The notes beneath the pieces are model-generated. The model was not told the DNA's origin, made no database searches, and saw only the letters and a list, made by a program, of their open reading frames with translations. From DATASD01 sp035276765 (GTDB lineage: Bacteria; Patescibacteriota; Saccharimonadia; Saccharimonadales; UBA4665): 64,000 bases of DNA. The stretch covers positions 886,823 to 950,822 of the forward strand of contig DATELH010000002.1 of assembly GCA_035276765.1 (NCBI GenBank). Direction: 5' to 3'. This document shows positions 59,217 through 64,000 of this stretch, in pieces. Within the stretch, counting starts at the first letter, position 1, and every line of letters starts with the position of its first letter. The position numbers were made by a program, and so were the translations under genes.

Positions 59217-59861
59217 CTATTGTCCTGCAGTAAGGTCAACAGGAGTTGTCACTAACTTCACGAACTCGCCGAGAGCCTTGGCCACACGGGTACCCATCTT
59301 TTCCACATCATACAAAAGTTCTGGCTGCTCGACGATGTGTCGCGGGTGTTTGAAGGTGATGGCATATGTTCTTGTAAGTCCGTCGTCGTCTGGGGCGTCT
59401 TCGCGATAATGAGTGAATAGGGGAGCCGCCTTACGGTCGTGCGCAGCGCAGAGCAACACGCGACGTAGTGCCATACTAATTATACGACCATCCCCAACAG
59501 TCTCAGGCGCTTGTGTCCTCAACTTGCTAACAAGCGGATGGGGTCGACTAGAGTAAGAATCCTGAATCAGCAACGTAAACGGCGGGTACTCCGCATCAAA
59601 ACGCAAGCCCTCTGTAGAGGCCTCGTCAACTGCTGAAGCGTTCGCGGTGCCGTCAACCGATTCTGGTGCTGGCACCGCTGTCTCGGCAAGCGCAGAAAGG
59701 TTCGCCGAATCAACCTCTTGTACGATGGCGTTTCCGCCCAACAATTCTGCCAGCGATGCTGCAATCTGCAGCCGTCGTTCATCTGTTGCGTCACGCAGGA
59801 AGTCACCAGTCAGGATGATGGCTGGTTCAACGTAGTTCTCGCGGGATTGCTCATGTTCCAT
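59217..59861 (-). CDS. Unrecognised 214-residue protein
   Basis: A soluble, acidic mixed protein with an Ala/Ser-rich middle (AETAVPAPESVDGTANASA). It is tail-to-tail with the zinc-ribbon gene, 8 bases apart. Lower G+C than the transfer operon. No motif assigned. Confidence 0.65.
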   Translation of the reverse strand: MEHEQSRENYVEPAIILTGDFLRDATDERRLQIAASLAELLGGNAIVQEVDSANLSALAETAVPAPESVDGTANASAVDEASTEGLRFDAEYPPFTLLIQDSYSSRPHPLVSKLRTQAPETVGDGRIISMALRRVLLCAAHDRKAAPLFTHYREDAPDDDGLTRTYAITFKHPRHIVEQPELLYDVEKMGTRVAKALGEFVKLVTTPVDLTAGQ

Positions 59862-59922
59862 ACAGGGTATTGCTCACTATTAAGTTGTAGATAATTAACT
59901 GTAACACAACAAGATCAATTAG

Positions 59923-60690
59923 TCAATATTTTTCAAACTCTCTGGCTCCAATATATATAAAGCCGAGGGTCACCATGACCATGAACAGGCCTAAGAACAC
60001 CCGGAAAATCGCGATGAATCCGAAAATAAGGCCAAGCGCGAGGGCTACGAGATGGAGTAGGCCACTCGGCGGGTGCTGCACGAAGTCAGACTGAGAGATT
60101 GTTCCTGACTCGAAGACAAAGACTGTTAGCGCAAGCGAAACGACAACTGGCAGCAAAGCTCCCACCCAGACGTGCGGGGGTCGTCGAGGCGGCGTCAGTT
60201 CCCAATCGACGGGGATCCCTTCGTCGTCATCGAACAGAGATTCGGGATTTGGCTTCGTTGCTTGCGATGTTTTCGGCCCAACGGGTCGGTCAGGGTTCGG
60301 TCTGCTTCGAGGGGTGGCGGGCTGCGAAGTTGGTCCTGTTCGTGGTTGATTAGCTGACGTCTTGGGCTCAGCGGAGCTTTCGGGTGACGTGGCGATTCCT
60401 GCATTGGGGTTCAGGTAATCGTAGTGCTTTCGCTTTGCCGGGTCATATAGCGTGCTGTATGCTTCAGTTATGCCCTTATAGCGTTCGTCCATTTCCGGTG
60501 TAGTACCATTGCTATTGCTATCTGAATGGAGTTCTTTCGAGAGTTTCCTGAACGACTTCTTTATTTCCTCCTGTGTCGCTTCGCGGCCAACTCCTAATCT
60601 TTTATAGTAATCGTCTTCATCGCCCGATTTGTGTCTGTACCTCGGCACCCGCCCAGCCCCTCGCTCGCACTCGCCCCAAACCCGCAGCAT
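59923..60690 (-). CDS. Membrane-anchored J-domain protein, HPD changed to HSD
   Basis: Up to 255 residues. The J domain (DDYYKRLGVGREATQEEIKK; SDSNSNGTTPEMDERYK; AYSTLYDPAKRKHYDYL) has HSD where DnaK-stimulating J domains have HPD. A Pro/Ser/Thr-rich linker follows, then three membrane helices near 177-197, 213-232 and 233-250. ATG 60690 is the longest start; GTG 60648, with GAGGGG upstream, is equally likely. It is unrelated to the chromosomal dnaJ. Loss of the HPD proline argues against normal Hsp70 stimulation. Confidence 0.78.
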   Translation of the reverse strand: MLRVWGECERGAGRVPRYRHKSGDEDDYYKRLGVGREATQEEIKKSFRKLSKELHSDSNSNGTTPEMDERYKGITEAYSTLYDPAKRKHYDYLNPNAGIATSPESSAEPKTSANQPRTGPTSQPATPRSRPNPDRPVGPKTSQATKPNPESLFDDDEGIPVDWELTPPRRPPHVWVGALLPVVVSLALTVFVFESGTISQSDFVQHPPSGLLHLVALALGLIFGFIAIFRVFLGLFMVMVTLGFIYIGAREFEKY

Positions 60691-60775
60691 CCTACGGCCA
60701 CAACAAGATCATCCGGACACTTGTCACCTGAAAGAGACTCGTAACATCGTCCCCACCACATCCGACACTGCTTCC

Positions 60776-61417
60776 GTGACCGACCCCTTCGCCGACGACC
60801 CGCCGGCCACCCCGTGGCCCAACCCGCAAGCAGACCTGCTTGCGGGTGACAAAGACTGGTGGTTCGTCGCCTGCATGGACTTCCCTCGGGACGAGTGGCT
60901 TGGCTACATCGGCGGGTACTGGAAAGCTGCCAGCCTCATCGTTGCCCAGGTGGCGGCCACCGGCCGCGACCAGGACTACCTGGTCTATCCCTTCCTGATG
61001 TGCTGGCGCCACCACGTCGAACTGCAACTCAAAAACCTGATCATCCAGTGCCAGCGCTGCAAGCGCGTCGAGGTCGAGTTCCCACGCACGCACAAGATCG
61101 GGCTCCTGTGGGAGCAGACCCGCACGCTTCTCGAAGAGATCTTTCCCACCGAGGATGCTGACCACCTTGACGACGTTGAGCGCGTCTTGCGGCAACTCCA
61201 GGGCTTCGACCCAACGTCCGAACACTTCCGGTATCCGGTCACGAAGAACGGCGCACCAACCCTTGAAGCCCTCCCGCGCGTCCATATGCGCCTGTTCCAC
61301 GAGGCAATGGAAAGCGTCGCCCATTACCTCGACGCCGTAGACACCGGCCTCCGCGAGAAGATCGACGCCGAGAACGAAGCCCGCGCCGCCATGATGGATC
61401 TCTACGGGCCGGAATGA
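60776..61417 (+). CDS. Possible HEPN-fold protein
   Basis: About 213 residues from GTG 60776 (upstream extension possible; the start is uncertain because no ribosome site is visible). The region YLVYPFLMCWRHHVELQLKNLI, a spaced HKIGLLWEQ and the end segment SEHFRYPVTKNG resemble HEPN-type helical domains, which serve as RNases or nucleotide-binding partners in toxin-antitoxin and defence modules. The RxxxxH catalytic motif is not clearly present, so this is tentative. Confidence 0.55.
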   Translation: MTDPFADDPPATPWPNPQADLLAGDKDWWFVACMDFPRDEWLGYIGGYWKAASLIVAQVAATGRDQDYLVYPFLMCWRHHVELQLKNLIIQCQRCKRVEVEFPRTHKIGLLWEQTRTLLEEIFPTEDADHLDDVERVLRQLQGFDPTSEHFRYPVTKNGAPTLEALPRVHMRLFHEAMESVAHYLDAVDTGLREKIDAENEARAAMMDLYGPE

Positions 61418-61448
61418 TCTCAATACCAGAAGCCGCCACCGCCCAGTA

Positions 61449-61757
61449 TCACAAACGATGCGGCTGTGTCTCGGGCCTTGCCACGTGCCGTTCGTACACC
61501 ATCACCACCCGCTCCGCACCCCGCACACACCTGTTGGCCTGCTTGAGCAGGCCAACCAAGTCCTCGCCCTCGACCACGGCCAGCTCCCCGAACAGTTCGC
61601 TGTCAACGGCAATGACCTGCGCCGCCTGTTCGCTTGCCTGGTGTAAGGCAGCGAATATCGGCTCGAAAAGCTGCGCCAGGCGCCGCACCTGCTCGGCTTG
61701 CTGTTGCCATTGCGCCAATGACGGTTCCGGCAGTGCGCGCTCGTCTTCGCTGTTCAC
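61449..61757 (-). CDS. 102-residue coiled-coil protein
   Basis: From GTG 61757, overlapping the stop of the GntR gene by GTGA. Mostly helical (LAQWQQQAEQVRRLAQLFEP; LHQASEQAAQVIAV). Last gene of the regulatory operon 63520-61449. Unrecognised. Confidence 0.62.
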   Translation of the reverse strand: MNSEDERALPEPSLAQWQQQAEQVRRLAQLFEPIFAALHQASEQAAQVIAVDSELFGELAVVEGEDLVGLLKQANRCVRGAERVVMVYERHVARPETQPHRL

Positions 61758-62137
61758 CGGCCAACCCCCTCCACCAACGCCAACCACCCGGGTTCCGGCT
61801 CGTCGGCGGCGGCCTCGCCGCTGCTGGTGGTTTCGGCCGCAGGCCGGGCCACCACAAACGTGCCCTTGCTCTTCAGCGTGACTGCCAGTCCCCGTTGCCG
61901 CAGGATTTCGGTTGCTCGCCGTGCGGTGCCAAGGGACACGCCGTACTGCCGGGCCAACACCACTTCCGCGGGCAAGGTGGTGTTCACGGCCAGATCGCCG
62001 GAGGCAATCCGCTCCGTCAGGTGCTCGACCATCTGCTCGTACAGGTAGGTCATGGCACCGTGGTCCAACTGGTAGCGCACGAGCCGGTCCTCCTCGTGCT
62101 GTGGGCAGACATGCTTGCTGCTGAGTGACTTGGTCAT
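61754..62137 (-). CDS. GntR-family regulator, DNA-binding domain only
   Basis: 127 residues. The winged helix is clear: YLYEQMVEHLTERIASGDLA, LPAEVVLARQYGVSLGTARRA, LRQRGLAVTLKSKGTFVVA. There is no ligand domain. On actinobacterial integrative elements, GntR proteins of the KorSA type keep transfer genes silent. Its ATG overlaps the stop of the gene upstream (ATGA). Confidence 0.87.
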   Translation of the reverse strand: MTKSLSSKHVCPQHEEDRLVRYQLDHGAMTYLYEQMVEHLTERIASGDLAVNTTLPAEVVLARQYGVSLGTARRATEILRQRGLAVTLKSKGTFVVARPAAETTSSGEAAADEPEPGWLALVEGVGR

Positions 62138-62493
62138 GGTCGTGCCTTCCTCGTGTATGGATGGGAATGAAGGAATGTCGAGTCCGTCATTGGTCGGACA
62201 AGCGGTACCGTGTCGTCGTCTGGCCGGGCATGCCGCCCAACCTGCGGCAACGCCAGCGTCGGCCGGTTGTCGTGAATGGCGCCACGGTCAGGGTCGGCAC
62301 GGGGCCAGCGGGCTGGCTGCTGTTCTGCGAGTTTGCGTTCTTGTGCCAGTCGGGCGGCGATGGCCGCGACCGAGCGCTCGTTCCGACGCCGGGCTTCCCG
62401 CTTGAGTCGTGTCCGTTTCCGCAGCAACAGCGCCAGGAGATACAGCGCAGGTGGCGTGAGCGTGCAGATCTCGAACCAGGCGAGCGGGCTCAT
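62134..62493 (-). CDS. 119-residue protein with N-terminal membrane helix
   Basis: MSPLAWFEICTLTPPALYLL gives one membrane helix; the rest is Arg-rich and polar. Coupled by ATGA overlaps on both sides. It resembles small actinobacterial element proteins of the SpdB type in layout only. Confidence 0.6.
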   Translation of the reverse strand: MSPLAWFEICTLTPPALYLLALLLRKRTRLKREARRRNERSVAAIAARLAQERKLAEQQPARWPRADPDRGAIHDNRPTLALPQVGRHARPDDDTVPLVRPMTDSTFLHSHPYTRKARP

Positions 62494-62864
62494 GGCCGTG
62501 AGCTGTCGGCCCCGTTCGGCGGACGGACGTGGTTCGGTACGCCGTCATCCCGAACGAGCAACTCGACGCCAGTTCGCCGAACAGCCAGGTGTAGCCGCTT
62601 GGCGATGAACACCGAGTCCGACAGGTGCGTCCAGTCCAGGACGACCACGCCGGCCACGTCCGGCAGATGCAGCGCGTCGAGCAGGCCGGCAAAACCCGGA
62701 CGTCGCAGTGACAGAGAGTTGGCCCCGACATCCCGGAAGATGGTGCTCAGGTGCCATCCCCGGTCAACGCACCAGCAGACCAGCGCGTCATATGCCGAGG
62801 TGGCCTCATTGCCGGTGTCGGTACGTAGGTAGCCGTAGTAGACGGCACGGTCTGGCTCGGCCAT
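62490..62864 (-). CDS. Resolvase-fold protein without catalytic serine, copy 2
   Basis: 124 residues patterned on a serine-resolvase catalytic domain: AVYYGYLRTDTGN in place of YxRVS, GWHLSTIFRDVG, RPGFAGLLDALHLPDVAGVVVLDWTHLS and RTGVELLVRDD. The nucleophile serine is replaced by Thr/Asp context, and no DNA-binding domain follows. The stop overlaps the next gene by ATGA. Same type as 50877 and 63104. Confidence 0.7.
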   Translation of the reverse strand: MAEPDRAVYYGYLRTDTGNEATSAYDALVCWCVDRGWHLSTIFRDVGANSLSLRRPGFAGLLDALHLPDVAGVVVLDWTHLSDSVFIAKRLHLAVRRTGVELLVRDDGVPNHVRPPNGADSSRP

Positions 62865-62865
62865 G

Positions 62866-63093
62866 TCAGATGCCGTCCAAGAGCCGACAGGCCAGCCGCA
62901 ACGGCTCGCAGGGCCAGGCGTCGCCGCAGTACAGACAGCTCATGCCGTTTTTCGCGGCAGCGTGCAGGTGCAGCACGACCACCACCAAGCTGTAAAGCTC
63001 CGTCGGCTCCGGCTGGTGTGCGAGTCCGGGCAAGCGTCGGTTCGCGATCGTTTTTTGGCATGGCTGGTCCGGCGCGGCAATAGGTGCCGTCAT
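62866..63093 (-). CDS. 75-residue protein with CxxC motif
   Basis: Starts MTAPIAAPDQPC and ends MSCLYCGDAWPCEPLRLAC, a cysteine-rich tail that could bind zinc. It lies between two resolvase-fold genes with 1-10 base gaps. Similar small CxxCG-WPC proteins are frequent in Actinobacteria; function unknown. Confidence 0.62.
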   Translation of the reverse strand: MTAPIAAPDQPCQKTIANRRLPGLAHQPEPTELYSLVVVVLHLHAAAKNGMSCLYCGDAWPCEPLRLACRLLDGI

Positions 63094-63103
63094 GACAATT
63101 TCC

Positions 63104-63520
63104 TCAAACTCGTTTTTGGATTCGTTCCTGCGCGAATTGGTGCGTTTCCTCAAGCACCAGCACTTCAGCCGCGGCTTCGTTGGCCAGCCGCGCGACCAGG
63201 CGCTGTTGCCCGAACGGATGACTGGCGAGGTGGTGCCGCGCAGGAATGACCACGTGATGGGCGTCGGCACGCCGGAGTTCAGCGAGCAGCTCGGAGAAGC
63301 CCTCGGTCGTCCCGCACGCGCAATCGAAGAAGTACGTCACGAAGTACAGGCCACGCCCGGCCGCGAAGCTGCACAGCCGTTGTTCGAGGTCATTGACCTC
63401 ATCTGGCGCGTCCCACCGCACCCGCAGATAGCCGTAGGCCAGTGGCAGATGGAGCATGTCCAAGCACGGCTCGTCGTCGATGAGTGCAGTCATGCCATGA
63501 GCCCCTTTCGCGTCGCTCAT
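63104..63520 (-). CDS. Resolvase-fold protein without catalytic serine, copy 3
   Basis: 138 residues. LAYGYLRVRWDAPDEVNDLE corresponds to the YxRVSxxxQ region, with VRW in place of VS. RGLYFVTYFFDC, FSELLAELRRADAHHVVIPAR and AAEVLVLEE follow the catalytic-domain fold. First gene of the operon; divergent from the XRE gene across a 246-bp regulatory region. Confidence 0.65.
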   Translation of the reverse strand: MSDAKGAHGMTALIDDEPCLDMLHLPLAYGYLRVRWDAPDEVNDLEQRLCSFAAGRGLYFVTYFFDCACGTTEGFSELLAELRRADAHHVVIPARHHLASHPFGQQRLVARLANEAAAEVLVLEETHQFAQERIQKRV

Positions 63521-63526
63521 CTTGGG

Positions 63527-63578
63527 CAGGCTCGGCCTGGGTGGCGGTCAGAGCGGCTGCACCACCAGGCCGAGCCTG
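63527..63578. repeat. Long inverted repeat
   Basis: Left arm 63527-63544 (CAGGCTCGGCCTGGGTGG) and right arm 63562-63578 (CCACCAGGCCGAGCCTG) pair over 17 bp with one bulge. There is no T run, so a terminator is unlikely; it could be an operator, an oriT-type or origin structure. Confidence 0.7.
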
Positions 63579-63655
63579 TTCTTGCTGGTGGTCACGGTCG
63601 GCGCTCGGGAGACAACCAGCCGTGCCGCATGCAATGATGCACTCGCAACACAGAG

Positions 63656-63671
63656 AACGCAACATTGCGTT
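63656..63671. promoter_or_regulatory. Palindrome AACGCAA-CA-TTGCGTT
   Basis: Perfect 7-bp arms around CA, in the divergent region between the resolvase-like operon and the XRE gene. The last T of the palindrome is the first base of TTGACT, a possible -35. Typical size of a dimeric repressor site. Confidence 0.6.
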
Positions 63672-63718
63672 TGACTTGCATGCGTTCGTACCCCGGCTTG
63701 AGCAAGCCGTCCAACGCT

Positions 63719-63736
63719 GGCCACACTTATGTGGCC
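63719..63736. promoter_or_regulatory. Palindrome GGCCACA-CTTA-TGTGGCC
   Basis: Perfect 7-bp arms with a 4-base centre, 30 bases upstream of the XRE start codon. A candidate autoregulatory operator or a hairpin in its leader. Confidence 0.55.
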
Positions 63737-63766
63737 CTACCGAAGGGGTGAGGAAGGATCGACACC

Positions 63767-64000
63767 GTGGCACCGAGGAGGCAGACGACCTCCGTCCGGC
63801 TACGCCGGATGGCGGCTGAGCTGCGCCGACTCCGCACCGCGGCCGATATGAGCCGCGAAGAAGTCAGCGACCAGACCGGCATCAACAGCGTCACGCTGTA
63901 CCGGATCGAGACCGCCAAGGCCAAGCCACAGAAGCGCACCTTGGTCGCGCTGCTCGACCTGTACGGCGTTGACCAGGGACAGCGTGACTACCTGCTGGCC
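63767..64000 (+). CDS. XRE-family HTH regulator (actinobacterial type), 3' end beyond the window
   Basis: 78 codons from GTG 63767, with GGAAGGA about 7 bases upstream. It reads LRRMAAELRRLRTAADMSRE then EEVSDQTGINSVTLYRIETA, KAKPQKRTLVALLDLYGV and QRDYLLA, the very common N-terminal HTH of Streptomyces-type regulators that usually carry a DUF5753 domain. Cut by the window edge. Candidate immunity repressor of the element. Confidence 0.85.
   Translation, partial: MAPRRQTTSVRLRRMAAELRRLRTAADMSREEVSDQTGINSVTLYRIETAKAKPQKRTLVALLDLYGVDQGQRDYLLA

Noticed and set aside
61414..62832. Plus-strand frames opposite the GntR operon
   Set aside because: Low-complexity frames antisense to coupled genes with clear domains and overlaps.
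1..64000. CRISPR array or cas genes
   Set aside because: I saw no regularly spaced repeats with unique spacers. The TGAAC array has 10-bp steps and no spacers.
49074..64000. Right attachment site of the element
   Set aside because: No copy of the tRNA-Pro 3' segment was seen before 64000, so the element must continue past the window.

Overview
The window joins two unlike stretches of DNA. Positions 1 to about 48,990 look like the chromosome of a Patescibacteria (CPR) bacterium, most likely Candidatus Saccharibacteria (TM7). Genes are short and tightly packed, and many have a -10 hexamer only 6-9 bases before the start codon with no ribosome binding site. HrcA, TsaB and ComEC are shortened. 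There is a type IV pilus system of the kind that needs no secretin, TGA is used as a stop, and many proteins are unrecognised. This placement rests on gene content and style; I ran no search.

Layout, part 1. 0-7 kb: lepA, an HD hydrolase, two tandem guanylate-kinase-like genes, hrcA-grpE behind a CIRCE operator, and small unknown genes. 7-14.3 kb: dnaK (second CIRCE), dnaJ, then a coupled run of three ATP-grasp ligases and a retropepsin-like protease. 14.9-16.7 kb: tRNA-Lys followed by an AT-richer patch with a phosphotransferase. 16.8-26.3 kb: a large unknown protein, comEC, yebC, a sugar epimerase, NUDIX and PLD enzymes, and ruvC-ruvA-ruvB. 26.3-36.4 kb: a PH-domain membrane protein and a type IV pilus locus (pilB, pilC, pilA, three minor pilins including a large lectin-like one, pilM, pilN, pilO and a small membrane protein). 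36.5-49 kb: unknown proteins including a tandem pair of one novel family, an orphan pilin beside recA, NUDIX, recX, a PRC-barrel protein, a secreted lamin-tail protein, tsaE-tsaB, rny, a HAD phosphatase, ymdB and tRNA-Pro.

Layout, part 2. From the 3' end of tRNA-Pro to the right edge lies the left part of an integrated mobile element. It is much richer in G+C, uses Shine-Dalgarno sites and frequent GTG starts, and its families are typical of Actinobacteria: a large serine recombinase, an ImmA/IrrE peptidase, a replication-relaxation protein, a VirD4/TraG-like coupling ATPase, an MT-A70 methyltransferase, a GntR repressor and an XRE regulator. About 13 genes from 57.8 down to 52.2 kb form one operon with repeated start/stop overlaps, including a series of very small membrane proteins. 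Its upstream region carries six direct repeats with a 10-bp period. A cargo block of lower G+C (58.0-61.4 kb) holds an HTH/coiled-coil/zinc-ribbon protein, a membrane J-domain protein and a possible HEPN protein.

How the parts may work together. The pilus, ComEC, RecA, RecX and RuvABC would together support surface attachment and DNA uptake and recombination. HrcA controls both chaperone operons through CIRCE sites. The 49-64 kb element appears to be an actinobacterial-style integrative element sitting in a bacterium whose known relatives live on Actinobacteria, which raises host-to-epibiont transfer. A chimeric assembly at the tRNA-Pro junction cannot be excluded from sequence alone.
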